64,000 nucleotides of DNA, from positions 54,464 through 118,463 of the forward strand of contig JANSYQ010000009.1 in NCBI GenBank assembly GCA_024742305.1, written 5' to 3'. A program made the position numbers and the translations under genes. Each line of letters starts with the position of its first letter. Position 1 is the first letter of the stretch. The notes beneath the pieces were generated by a model. That model was not told the DNA's origin, did no database searches, and saw only the letters and a list, made by a program, of their open reading frames with translations. This document shows, piece after piece, positions 53,091 to 61,632 of the stretch. Source of the DNA: a bacterium (GTDB lineage: Bacteria > Bacteroidota > Bacteroidia > Flavobacteriales_D > Crocinitomicaceae).

Positions 53091-54587
53091 ATGAAACACT
53101 TAATCATCACGGGACTCCTGATTTGCAGTGCATTTACAGGATTTTCGCAAAGAGAAATCGAGTTCGTGGAATACGACCTTGACAACGGGATGCACGTGAT
53201 TTTGCATAAAGAACCATCAACGCCTATCGTAGCGGTTTCGGTTTTATATCACGTTGGATCAAAAAATGAAAATCCAGAAAGAACAGGCTTCGCGCACTTC
53301 TTTGAGCACCTTTTGTTCGAAGGGTCCGAAAATATTGATCGCGGTGAGTACAGTGAGTTAGTGGAAAAAAATGGTGGTACATTAAATGCCAATACTTCAC
53401 AAGACAGAACGTACTACTACGAAATTCTTCCTTCGAACCAACTCGAATTGGGTCTTTGGTTAGAAAGCGAGCGCTTGTTGCATGCGAAAGTTGATAACCA
53501 AGGGGTTGAAACGCAACGTAGCGTTGTAAAGGAGGAAAAGCGTCAACGTGTAGACAATACGCCTTACGGAACCTTTTTCCAAAATATCTTCGGAACCATG
53601 TTTACGGAGCACCCATACAAATGGCAGCCTATCGGAAGCATGGAGCACTTAGATGCAGCGCAAGAAGTGGACTATATCGACTTCTACCGTACATTTTATG
53701 TGCCTTCTAACGCTACTTTATCAATCGCCGGAGACATCGATATTGAGCAAACAAAAGAATGGATCGACACGTACTTTGCCTCTATTCCAAAGGGACAGGC
53801 AATCAATTTGTATCGCGATTTCGTGACCATGGATGCACAAACATTTGAAGAAGAATACGGTGTTGCAAAGTCAAAATTTGATAAAAACGATTTCATGAAC
53901 CCGAAAGATCCAAAAGCAAAAAAATTGGTGAAGACTTTTGCGGATATGAAAAACGTTGTACCTCGTCCGGAAAAGGCAAAGGAACAACTGAATGAGGTGC
54001 GTAAGAAGACCATTTATGATAACATTCAGTTGCCTGGATTGTTCATGGCGTATCAATTGCCAAATCAAACGCATGAGGACATGTACGCGATTCAAATGAT
54101 GAACGATATTCTCTCAGGAGGAGCTTCATCACGAATCAATAAGTCTATTGTAGAGAAGCAGCAACTTGCACAGTTTGCCTTTGCGTTTAACTACGGATTG
54201 GAAGATGCAGGTATTGGAATCATGGCAGCAATTGCACAAATTGATACCAACTATACAAACGTTGAAATGTTGGATCAAATCCAAGCGGCGTTCGATACAG
54301 AGATTGAAAAAATTCAGAACGAATTGGTGAGTGAAGAAGAATTCCAAAAGATTCGTAACCAGTACGAGAATGATTTCATTTCCTCTAACTCATCCGTTGC
54401 TGGAATTGCAGAGAACTTAGCAAACAACCATGTTTATTTTGGTGACGCCGGATTGATTAACAACGAGTTGGATCGTTACATGGAGGTTACCCGAGAAGAT
54501 ATTCAGCGCGTTGCGAAGAAATATTTGACGAAAGATGCGCGCGTCATCATGCACTACCTTCCAAAGGAAGAAGAACCGCAGAATTAA
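53091..54587 (+). CDS. Secreted M16 zinc peptidase, active subunit
   Basis: A 498-residue exported protein (signal peptide 1-19). HFFEH (69-73) is the zinc site with the second glutamate in RSVVKEEKRQR about 80 residues on; NANTSQDRTYYYE is a further family motif. The C-terminal half holds the usual SGGASSRINKSIVEKQQLAQ segment. It is followed 21 bp later by a second M16 protein without the zinc motif. Such active/inactive pairs act as heterodimers, as in the mitochondrial processing peptidase and many bacterial M16B pairs. It degrades peptides in the periplasm. Confidence 0.9.
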   Translation: MKHLIITGLLICSAFTGFSQREIEFVEYDLDNGMHVILHKEPSTPIVAVSVLYHVGSKNENPERTGFAHFFEHLLFEGSENIDRGEYSELVEKNGGTLNANTSQDRTYYYEILPSNQLELGLWLESERLLHAKVDNQGVETQRSVVKEEKRQRVDNTPYGTFFQNIFGTMFTEHPYKWQPIGSMEHLDAAQEVDYIDFYRTFYVPSNATLSIAGDIDIEQTKEWIDTYFASIPKGQAINLYRDFVTMDAQTFEEEYGVAKSKFDKNDFMNPKDPKAKKLVKTFADMKNVVPRPEKAKEQLNEVRKKTIYDNIQLPGLFMAYQLPNQTHEDMYAIQMMNDILSGGASSRINKSIVEKQQLAQFAFAFNYGLEDAGIGIMAAIAQIDTNYTNVEMLDQIQAAFDTEIEKIQNELVSEEEFQKIRNQYENDFISSNSSVAGIAENLANNHVYFGDAGLINNELDRYMEVTREDIQRVAKKYLTKDARVIMHYLPKEEEPQN

Positions 54588-54608
54588 TCCTCATCTAGAA
54601 AAGACATT

Positions 54609-56690
54609 ATGAAAAGATATATTTTAGCATTAGGGTTGTTGTTTCCTGTATTGGGAATGGCACAATTGGATCGCTCGGTTCGACCTGAAGCGGGTCCTGC
54701 ACCTGAAATAAATATTGAGGACTCGAAGGTCTTCACCATGGAAAACGGTTTAACAGTAATCGTTTCTGAGAACGACAAACTTCCGCGTGTTTCCTTCAAC
54801 TTAGTGATGGACGGAACACCAAAAACGTACGGCGACATGGCTGGACTTCCGGACATTGCCGGATCGTTGATCATGTCAGGAACTACCACACGTTCAAAGG
54901 ATGCTTTGGACCGTGAAATCGACTACATTGGCGCAAATTTAAGTGCTGACAACAACTCGATCCGTTTGTCCTGTTTGACAAAGCACATGGATATGGGATT
55001 GACTTTGATGACGGATGTTTTGATGAACGCAAACTTCCCTGAATCAGAATTTGATCGTATTATCAAGACAAACGAATCCAATTTAGCCTCTGCGAAATCA
55101 GACGCAGGAACCATGGTTTCCAACGCACGTGCTGTTGCTAACTTCCCATCTTCGCACCCTTACGGCGAGGTTATGACAGAAGAAACCTTAGCGAATATTA
55201 CACGCGAAGCTGTCGTTAACTATTACAAGGAAACTTTCACTCCAAAAGGAGCGTACTTGGTAATTGTGGGAGACATTAAAGCGGATGAAATCGGTAAAAC
55301 GCTTTCTGAGTATTTTGAAAAGTGGACAGGTCCTGCTGCTCACAGTGCGAATCTTCCTTCTGCGATCAGCAACGACGGTAGCCGTGTGATCTTCGTAAAC
55401 AAAACAGGAGCGGTTCAGTCCGTTATCTCTGTTACTTTCCCAATGGACATCACGCCATCTCACCCAGACTACTTAAAAGTTATGGTGATGAATGGAATTA
55501 TGGGTGGAGGAGCCTTTGGTAACCGTTTGATGCAAAACTTGCGTGAAGACAAAGCCTATACGTATGGTTGTCGTTCTAGCGCTGTCGTTACATCAGACGG
55601 AAGCTGGTTTACGGCAGGTGGAAACTTCCGAAACGAAGTAACCGATTCTTCCATCACAGAAATTTTGTACGAAATTGAGCGTATTGGAGACGCGTTGGTT
55701 GAAGATGATGAATTGGCACTAACGAAGGCATCTATGGCCGGAAGTTTTGCACGCTCGCTAGAAAGTCCTGCGACGGTTGCTCGATTCGCTTTGAATATCA
55801 TTCGCTACGACTTACCAAAAGACTACTACCAAACGTACTTGCAAAAGTTAGACGCTATCACCAAAGATGACATTTTGGAGGTGGCTCAGAAGTACATGAA
55901 AGCCAACAAGGCAAACATTGTAGTGGTAGGTAACGAGGAAATCGTGGATCGTTTGACGAAATTCGACTCGGATGGTAAAATTGAGCGCATGGATGCCTTC
56001 GGTAGAGAGGTTGTTGAGCGCGAAGAAGCCGATATTACTGCCGAAGAATTGTTCGATAAGAGCGTGAAAGCGATTGCCATGGGTACAACCGGGAAGAAAT
56101 TGGATAAGAAATTAAAAAAGATGAAGTCTATGGTGACCACTATGGAGCTTTCCAGTCAAATGGGAAAGGCCGAAACTACCGAAGCTTGGTCGAATGATGG
56201 GCGTGAAGGATCGAAAACAGTCATGATGGGTACCTTGTACGCAAAGTCTTATTTCGATGGTGAAAAAGGCGGAAACTGGAACATGCAAACGGGCACAGCT
56301 GAAATGACAGCGGAAGAAATCGCGGCTAAGAAGAAATCTCCAGGACTTATTCCTGAAATGAACTACGCAACTTCCGGAATGGAATACGAAATGCTCGGAT
56401 TTGAAGAATTCAACGGGAAGAAATGTTACTTGGTAAAAATGAACGACGGTGAGAACGAAACCTTCGTTTATTACAACGCTGAAACGTATCTTAAAGAGGG
56501 CGTTACAACCATTCAAGAACAAATGGGACAATCCATGGAGATCGTTGTTACTTACGGAGATTACACTGAATACAACGGCTTCTTAATGGCTGATGAAGTA
56601 AATCAAAACTTTGGCGGACGTTTCTCTTTGGAGGGCGAAGTAACGGAGCGAAAAATCAATGAGAGCTTCGACCTAGAAGACTTTAAATAA
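54609..56690 (+). CDS. Secreted M16-like protein lacking the zinc motif, with an extra C-terminal domain
   Basis: A 693-residue exported protein (signal peptide 1-18). Residues about 40-450 are an M16 fold: at the HxxEH position it reads GLPDIAGSLIMSG (79-91), so no zinc can bind, while NRLMQNLREDKAYTYG (305-320), the arginine/tyrosine motif of the non-catalytic half, is intact. It is therefore the inactive partner of the preceding gene (21-bp gap). Residues about 480-693 are an added domain with ELSSQMGKAETTEAW, FDGEKGGNWNMQTG, EFNGKKCYLVKM and FVYYNAETYLK that resembles LolA-like beta sheets. Paralogous fusions of this type occur in Bacteroidota. Confidence 0.85.
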   Translation: MKRYILALGLLFPVLGMAQLDRSVRPEAGPAPEINIEDSKVFTMENGLTVIVSENDKLPRVSFNLVMDGTPKTYGDMAGLPDIAGSLIMSGTTTRSKDALDREIDYIGANLSADNNSIRLSCLTKHMDMGLTLMTDVLMNANFPESEFDRIIKTNESNLASAKSDAGTMVSNARAVANFPSSHPYGEVMTEETLANITREAVVNYYKETFTPKGAYLVIVGDIKADEIGKTLSEYFEKWTGPAAHSANLPSAISNDGSRVIFVNKTGAVQSVISVTFPMDITPSHPDYLKVMVMNGIMGGGAFGNRLMQNLREDKAYTYGCRSSAVVTSDGSWFTAGGNFRNEVTDSSITEILYEIERIGDALVEDDELALTKASMAGSFARSLESPATVARFALNIIRYDLPKDYYQTYLQKLDAITKDDILEVAQKYMKANKANIVVVGNEEIVDRLTKFDSDGKIERMDAFGREVVEREEADITAEELFDKSVKAIAMGTTGKKLDKKLKKMKSMVTTMELSSQMGKAETTEAWSNDGREGSKTVMMGTLYAKSYFDGEKGGNWNMQTGTAEMTAEEIAAKKKSPGLIPEMNYATSGMEYEMLGFEEFNGKKCYLVKMNDGENETFVYYNAETYLKEGVTTIQEQMGQSMEIVVTYGDYTEYNGFLMADEVNQNFGGRFSLEGEVTERKINESFDLEDFK

Positions 56691-56709
56691 AAATATCACC
56701 TTCTACTAT

Positions 56710-56753
56710 AAGCCCCTGTATCTCGACTCCTGTCGATGATCAGGGGCTTTTTC
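56710..56753 (+). terminator. Rho-independent terminator after the M16 pair
   Basis: AAGCCCCTG (56710-56718) and CAGGGGCTT (56741-56749) form a 9-bp stem with an inner TCGAC/GTCGA extension, followed by T. It lies 20 bp after the stop of the inactive M16 gene. Confidence 0.85.
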
Positions 56754-56788
56754 GTAACCTTTGGTATCGAATTTGCGTAGTTCTGAGT

Positions 56789-57628
56789 ATGAGATGGCTA
56801 ATACTCCTACTTGCTATGATCGCCTTTCGCGCCAATGCCCGCGTGGAATTACAGTCTGTATACTTCATTGGCAAGTCGACAGAATTGACGGAATACTCTG
56901 AGTTCATTCTCAAGCGTTTGAAGTCTTCATTCGACAAAGGCGACTATCAAATTATTGAAATAAATGCTTTTTGTGAGGGCTCATCGGCAGCTGCTTGCAA
57001 AACGATTTCCACTCAACGAATGACACAGGTGCTTCAAGTTTTGGCTGCGGATAGTGCAAATGTATCCATGAACAGTTATGGAACACAGCGCATTGCTATC
57101 AATTTTACGCCGGTACATTGGAACCGGGTGGATATTTATTACACTGTAGTAGAAGCGTGGAAGGTTAAAGAGAAACCAGCAGAAGAAATTGTTGAACTCA
57201 CACCGGATGAACAAGATAGCGTAATAGCGTTAATTCATACGCCCGAGCAAAAGACCGACTTATTCGTGGAAATCCCTGCGTATGATATCATTCCAGAAAA
57301 CAAACCTATTCCAATTCCGATCTACTTTAGAGGCAACAAAGGAGTGATAAAAAGCGAAAGCATACCCGTATTGGATCAGCTGTATAGAACCCTTGTCTCC
57401 TACCCGGATCTCAAGGCACATTTCCGTGGACACGTCTGCTGCGGACACAACCAACGTATCAGTACAAAGCGTGCGCGTTATGTATACAAATACTTACGGA
57501 AACGTGGCATCTCAAAAGATCGGATTTCGTATAAAGGATATAGTAATACTGAACCTTTGGTAACGCCGGAAAGAACCGAAGCAGACAGAGTTAAAAACCG
57601 ACGCGTGGACGTAGTTTACACAAAATAG
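56789..57628 (+). CDS. OmpA-like C-terminal domain protein
   Basis: A 279-residue secreted protein (signal peptide 1-18). Residues about 20-110 look like a first, degenerate OmpA-like unit with a paired SFDKGDYQIIEINAFCEGSS. The C-terminal ~100 residues (LKAHFRGHVCCGHNQRISTKRARYVYKYLRKRGISKDRISYKGYS ... KNRRVDVVYTK) have the peptidoglycan-binding OmpA pattern: a glycine-histidine turn, a helix with the S-x-x-R-A-x-x-V, GI(S), G-Y-S and N-R-R-V. The usual GHTDxxG is replaced by RGHVCCG. It probably holds the envelope to peptidoglycan. It is one base from the next gene. Confidence 0.75.
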   Translation: MRWLILLLAMIAFRANARVELQSVYFIGKSTELTEYSEFILKRLKSSFDKGDYQIIEINAFCEGSSAAACKTISTQRMTQVLQVLAADSANVSMNSYGTQRIAINFTPVHWNRVDIYYTVVEAWKVKEKPAEEIVELTPDEQDSVIALIHTPEQKTDLFVEIPAYDIIPENKPIPIPIYFRGNKGVIKSESIPVLDQLYRTLVSYPDLKAHFRGHVCCGHNQRISTKRARYVYKYLRKRGISKDRISYKGYSNTEPLVTPERTEADRVKNRRVDVVYTK

Positions 57629-57629
57629 T

Positions 57630-58058
57630 ATGCGAATATTATTATTCATTACTCTCCTTCTGTCAAGTACGTTTTTGGGACGTGCACAGGAGATCGAATT
57701 GGATACCGCACTGCGCAACAACGAATACTTATATGAATTCTACATGCCCTATTTCGGCAGTGAGTACGATGTAGACATGAACTATCAGTACAAACTTGAG
57801 GAAATGGCGCAATGGATTTTAAAGGATACAACACTTCACCTGCATATTCGTGGACATGTATGTTGTGGCGATGGAGATCGACTGAGTCGATTGCGAGCGC
57901 ACCGGGTGTATCGTTTTTTACTGGATAAGGGAGCACCAGCAGAACGTATGAGCTATAAAGGATACAGCAATCGATGTCCCAAAAACTGGCCGGAAAAAAC
58001 CGAGGAGGATGAAAATATGAATCGTCGTGTTGATTTCGTCATTCGAAAGTTGCGTTAG
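57630..58058 (+). CDS. Minimal OmpA-like domain protein
   Basis: A 142-residue secreted protein (signal peptide 1-19). It is a nearly minimal version of the preceding protein's second half: HIRGHVCCGDGDRLSRLRAHRVYRFLLDKGAPAERMSYKGYSNRCP and then NRRVDFVIRKLR. The RGHVCCG motif is identical to that of the upstream protein, and the two are clearly paralogous. It starts one base after the upstream stop. OmpA domains bind diaminopimelate of peptidoglycan; the double cysteine may form a disulphide with another chain or within the loop, which is inference. Confidence 0.75.
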   Translation: MRILLFITLLLSSTFLGRAQEIELDTALRNNEYLYEFYMPYFGSEYDVDMNYQYKLEEMAQWILKDTTLHLHIRGHVCCGDGDRLSRLRAHRVYRFLLDKGAPAERMSYKGYSNRCPKNWPEKTEEDENMNRRVDFVIRKLR

Positions 58059-58098
58059 CGCCGTATGATTGGTACTTTAGAGGCTCTAATTTAGCGTC

Positions 58099-58791
58099 AT
58101 GGCACAACTTTCAAAACACAATCTTACTTTTCTTCAGGACCTTCAAAAAAACAACAACCGTGATTGGTTTCAGGCAAACAAGCCCTTGTACGAAAAGAAC
58201 CACAAAGAGGTTATTGCGTTTGCGGACGATGTGTTGAATAAGTTGCGTAAACACGATGAAATTGAAACGGAATCGGGCAAGAAGAGTTTGTTCCGCATTT
58301 ACAGAGATGTCCGTTTCTCGAAAGATAAGAGCCCTTACAAAACGCATTGGAGCGGTGGCTTCAGACGTGCAACGAAACTAAGACGAGGCGGATATTATTT
58401 TCACATTGAACCCGATGGAAACTCCATGGTCGGCGGAGGATTTTGGGCTCCCAACAAGGAAGATTTGCAACGCATTCGTGAGGAAATAGCCACGGACGCT
58501 TCCGAATTGCGAGAAATCTTAGCGGATAAGAACTTCGTGAATACTTTTGGATCGTTGGAGGGTGAACAATTGAAACGAGCTCCAAAAGGTTTTGATCCCG
58601 ACCACGAGAACATTGATTTGCTCCGATACAAGCAGTTTATTTTCTCGAGAAACTTCACAGACGAAGAAGTATTGGCCCCCGATTTCGCCGACCACCTAGA
58701 TCAATGTTTTCAGGCGATGCGACCCTTTTTCGACTACATGAGCGAAGTATTAACTACGGACGTGAATGGAGTTCCGTTGTACGATGAGTGA
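58099..58791 (+). CDS. DUF2461 (TIGR02453) family protein
   Basis: A 230-residue protein with the family's opening FLQDLQKNNNRDWFQANKPLYE, followed by LFRIYRDVRFSKDKSPYKTH, FHIEPDGNSMVGGGFWAPNKEDLQRIREEI and RAPKGFDPDHENIDLLRYKQF, in that order. The family is widespread and its function is not established. It is cytoplasmic. It follows the OmpA pair by 40 bp and its last codons overlap the ogt start by eight bases. Confidence 0.85.
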   Translation: MAQLSKHNLTFLQDLQKNNNRDWFQANKPLYEKNHKEVIAFADDVLNKLRKHDEIETESGKKSLFRIYRDVRFSKDKSPYKTHWSGGFRRATKLRRGGYYFHIEPDGNSMVGGGFWAPNKEDLQRIREEIATDASELREILADKNFVNTFGSLEGEQLKRAPKGFDPDHENIDLLRYKQFIFSRNFTDEEVLAPDFADHLDQCFQAMRPFFDYMSEVLTTDVNGVPLYDE

Positions 58792-59293
58792 TCGCGTATT
58801 TCTTCATGAGATTCCTAGTCCTATTGGGAAGCTTACCGCCGGATTTACAACAAAAGGCTTGGCGCTACTCTCCTTTTCCACTGATGCTGACCTTCCCTTC
58901 CCGAAAGGGTTAGAAACGTCGACAGTCGTTAACGAAAAAACACTTGAACATCAAGAATTACAGGCGCAATTGACGGCCTATTTTGATGGGAAACTTCAAA
59001 AATTTGACCTTCCCATTCATCTGCATGGCACCGATTTCCAGCAAAAAGTATGGGAGGCTCTACTAGACGTTCCGTACGGAAGCACAAGATCGTACAAGGA
59101 GCAAGCTACATTTCTTGGAGATGTAAAAGCAATCCGAGCTGTGGCGACGGCCAATGGAGCAAATCCCGTTGCGATTGTAGTCCCATGTCATAGAATTGTT
59201 GGTTCGGATCAATCACTTACGGGTTACGCTGGTGGACTGCATCGAAAACAGTTTTTATTAGAACTGGAAAGCAGTCAAGGAAGGTTGTTTTGA
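58784..59293 (+). CDS. ogt: Methylated-DNA--protein-cysteine methyltransferase
   Basis: A 169-residue suicide DNA-repair protein. The active site is VVPCHRIVG, preceded by AVATANGANPVAI, the helix-turn-helix ALLDVPYGSTRSYKEQA with the arginine finger region, and followed by TGYAGGLHRKQFLLELE. The transferred group is the O6-alkyl of guanine. The ATG at 58784 gives the normal N-terminus; six further codons upstream are in the DUF2461 gene. Its last 19 bases overlap the convergent gene at 59275. Confidence 0.92.
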   Translation: MSDRVFLHEIPSPIGKLTAGFTTKGLALLSFSTDADLPFPKGLETSTVVNEKTLEHQELQAQLTAYFDGKLQKFDLPIHLHGTDFQQKVWEALLDVPYGSTRSYKEQATFLGDVKAIRAVATANGANPVAIVVPCHRIVGSDQSLTGYAGGLHRKQFLLELESSQGRLF

Positions 59294-60288
59294 ACCTGAG
59301 CTCGAAAGTCTTCCTTTCGGTCAATGTGAAGAGCGATTTTAGTGAATTGTTTCTTGCTACCGTACATTCCGTGAAGTGTTGCAGGCTCCTCAAGCTCAAG
59401 GATTACATTGTGTCCCTCCAAATCATGTAATAAGGACAGTTTCGCTATATTTTCTTCGGGGTTAAGGTCTTTCGTTTCCAATCGGACTTCTTTGATATGC
59501 TCAAAAGGAATATCCGCTTCTTTCAAAAAGCTGTAGCGAAGTTTCAGTTGACCATCCTCAATGACAATTGGGCGACGACTCACACCCTTAGCAAAACCGA
59601 AAATTTGCAGTCCTGAGTATGCACTTAAAACAGTTAGAATCCATACTGCCATTGCGCTCCACTTTCCCAGAAGCACGTGAACGGTAACCATTTCGATGGT
59701 GACAATACCTACTATGGCAAACAGAAGCGTAACGGTGCCACTCTCTTTATGGTAGGAGAATTCGTTTGCTGTCAAAGTTCGCTTCTTCCAGGCAATAAAA
59801 CCGTAGTAGAAAACCGCTATCTCAGTGGCAAACGGAATTACCACGGACTTAGGTAAAACATCGGCACATGCTTCTTTCAACGCAGAGAAGAAATCCACGG
59901 ATTGAACGCGGCTTGCTTTGTAGCCAAGAACCACTTTTCGCAGTTTCCAAACCACGAAAGAGATAACCGTTAACTCAATGAACGGAAATATCCATTGTTC
60001 GAACCCATTCAGGTACCACTGTCGGTTTTCGGGCAATGCCAAGCCACACAACAACATACTCAGCACCAAAACAGGTACAACCGTAATATTCGGAATGGAT
60101 GTCTTACGGATGGTGAGCCAATATAGCGATGGAACGATGACTAAAAAGTCAATAGTTATTGCCAAACTCAAGTGCGGGTGATTGGAGAAAAAAGCCGGAA
60201 TATCAGCAATAAAAAATAGCGTTGAGATACATACTGCGATCACCGGAAACCCAATGAACAATTTTCTAAACGTTGCTCTTTTTTCCAT
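59275..60288 (-). CDS. Membrane protein with C-terminal soluble domain, unknown function
   Basis: A 337-residue protein. Two or three hydrophobic helices cluster at residues 10-85 and further ones at 95-140 and 160-235, giving about seven membrane segments. The last ~90 residues are soluble, starting RRPIVIEDGQLKLRYSFL, and resemble a PH-like beta domain (IPFEHIKEVRLETKD, NVILELEEPATLHGMYGSKKQF). It has no recognised family. The stop lies inside the end of ogt, a 19-bp convergent overlap. The ATG at 60286-60288 is used. Confidence 0.6.
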   Translation of the reverse strand: MEKRATFRKLFIGFPVIAVCISTLFFIADIPAFFSNHPHLSLAITIDFLVIVPSLYWLTIRKTSIPNITVVPVLVLSMLLCGLALPENRQWYLNGFEQWIFPFIELTVISFVVWKLRKVVLGYKASRVQSVDFFSALKEACADVLPKSVVIPFATEIAVFYYGFIAWKKRTLTANEFSYHKESGTVTLLFAIVGIVTIEMVTVHVLLGKWSAMAVWILTVLSAYSGLQIFGFAKGVSRRPIVIEDGQLKLRYSFLKEADIPFEHIKEVRLETKDLNPEENIAKLSLLHDLEGHNVILELEEPATLHGMYGSKKQFTKIALHIDRKEDFRAQVQNNLP

Positions 60289-60351
60289 AGCACAAAGGTA
60301 AGGTATCTCTCGGTTTTTGTCTATTTCCAAGACAATTTTCCATTGAGAAAA

Positions 60352-60409
60352 AATAAAAAAAAGAGCCCACGTTTAGCATGAACTCCTTCAATATTAATGG
60401 GCCCTCTTT
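60352..60409 (-). terminator. Likely terminator of the 118-residue gene
   Basis: AAAGAGCCCA at about 60360 pairs with TGGGCCCTCTTT (60398-60409) around a 28-nt loop, and on the minus strand ends in a run of T. It lies about 27 bp downstream of the gene's stop. Confidence 0.6.
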
Positions 60410-60435
60410 CTATCCCCCATTATCCATATTTTGAC

Positions 60436-60792
60436 TTATTTCTCTACGGTCCAGTAACCTTTGATAAGGAATCCACGGGTAATCAACTCAGAAATTATAC
60501 TACCGGCGGAAGTGTACATCATTCCACCATCAACAAGACAGTAGTCCTTTGGTGTGATATAGAAAGTTGCGTAGTCTTCGCTCACGTCCGACTGAAGGTG
60601 CACGTAGAAGTGTTCACCGCAAACGTTTTTTACTTCGTCTTCAAATTTATCAGGAGCGATTGAGTAGCTGAACAAATCTACCTCGATGCCTTTAAATGCC
60701 TCTAGGGATTTTTCGCGATTGGCTTTCTTCGTTCGACCAAAAAATTGAAAAGAGTGACTCTGATTTTGCTTACCCGTAATTGAAATATCCAT
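60436..60792 (-). CDS. Hypothetical protein, 118 residues
   Basis: A small soluble protein, no signal peptide. The first half is basic and polar (SFQFFGRTKKANREKSLE), the second aromatic and beta-rich (GEHFYVHLQSDVSEDYATFYIT, MMYTSAGSIISELITRGFLIKGYW). Three cysteines are absent from any clear motif. The family is not recognised. A terminator-like hairpin downstream supports a separate transcript. Confidence 0.5.
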   Translation of the reverse strand: MDISITGKQNQSHSFQFFGRTKKANREKSLEAFKGIEVDLFSYSIAPDKFEDEVKNVCGEHFYVHLQSDVSEDYATFYITPKDYCLVDGGMMYTSAGSIISELITRGFLIKGYWTVEK

Positions 60793-60899
60793 AGTCCTAT
60801 GAATTTGGTTACAGGATCAAATATACTGGACCTATTCGATTAATTTTCATTTATGTTTTAAATCAAATACATAAAATAAACATTATGCATCTCCTCCAG

Positions 60900-61517
60900 T
60901 TACCGTACAATCACTTTACTCGTAATGTTTTGATTTGAGGTGAGCACTCCGTTTGAATACTTTTCGATACGAAGAATTCCGAAATCTTCGTTTATGAAAT
61001 AGTGCATTGTTTCACCTGCCGATGGATAATCGACTAATTCTGTGTTGTACACATTATGGTAGAATTGATCATAGATAAAAATGGAATCGTAAAACACAGG
61101 ATTGTGTTCTGAATCGGGAAAAATAGTTTCGCCCCATGATTGCCCGTACGTTCCTCCCGTACTAAAACCTCCGGGAAATACGCTAAAAGTCATCTCTTCT
61201 TGTGTAGAAGCCGATCTTGTAGTGATAAAATGCTTCTCCACTTCTCCACCACAGCCCGTCGATACCCCTTCGAATTCAGCAGACTCAATGTATACACTAT
61301 CGTTTGTCATAGAAACAGAATCTATGAAGTTCCAATAGGTTCCGACCAAATATTTCATATTGATGAGATTCGTGTCTTCTATTGGATAGTTCTCACCATA
61401 ATTAGGGCAATACACTCCGCCCAAACCGTTTTCAGAAGAAGAGGTTTCTTTCTTGCAGGATAGTAATATGATAATGGAAAAAGTAAATAAGGAAAGTGCT
61501 TTCATCAGGTGTTTCAT
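60900..61517 (-). CDS. Lipoprotein of unknown function, 205 residues
   Basis: The signal ends ILLSC, with Cys21 as lipidation site. The mature domain has a beta-rich, aromatic composition (KYLVGTYWNFIDSVSMTNDSVYIES, FSTGGTYGQSWGETIF, YINEDFGILRIEKYSNG). The segment LVGTYWNF and repeated D-S-V/I-Y/F strands resemble a lipocalin- or DUF-type single-domain surface lipoprotein; no certain family name. The next gene in the minus direction is at 61633 upstream, 115 bp away. Confidence 0.6.
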   Translation of the reverse strand: MKHLMKALSLFTFSIIILLSCKKETSSSENGLGGVYCPNYGENYPIEDTNLINMKYLVGTYWNFIDSVSMTNDSVYIESAEFEGVSTGCGGEVEKHFITTRSASTQEEMTFSVFPGGFSTGGTYGQSWGETIFPDSEHNPVFYDSIFIYDQFYHNVYNTELVDYPSAGETMHYFINEDFGILRIEKYSNGVLTSNQNITSKVIVR

Positions 61518-61632
61518 TTCCTTTTTAACGTGAATTTAAATGTTAAGGTTGGGGTTTCTTGACAGCATTCAAAAAAAGAAGTCCCGAAGAACGCACCGAA
61601 ACATCTATTTCTTTATTGGAAATAATATTTAT

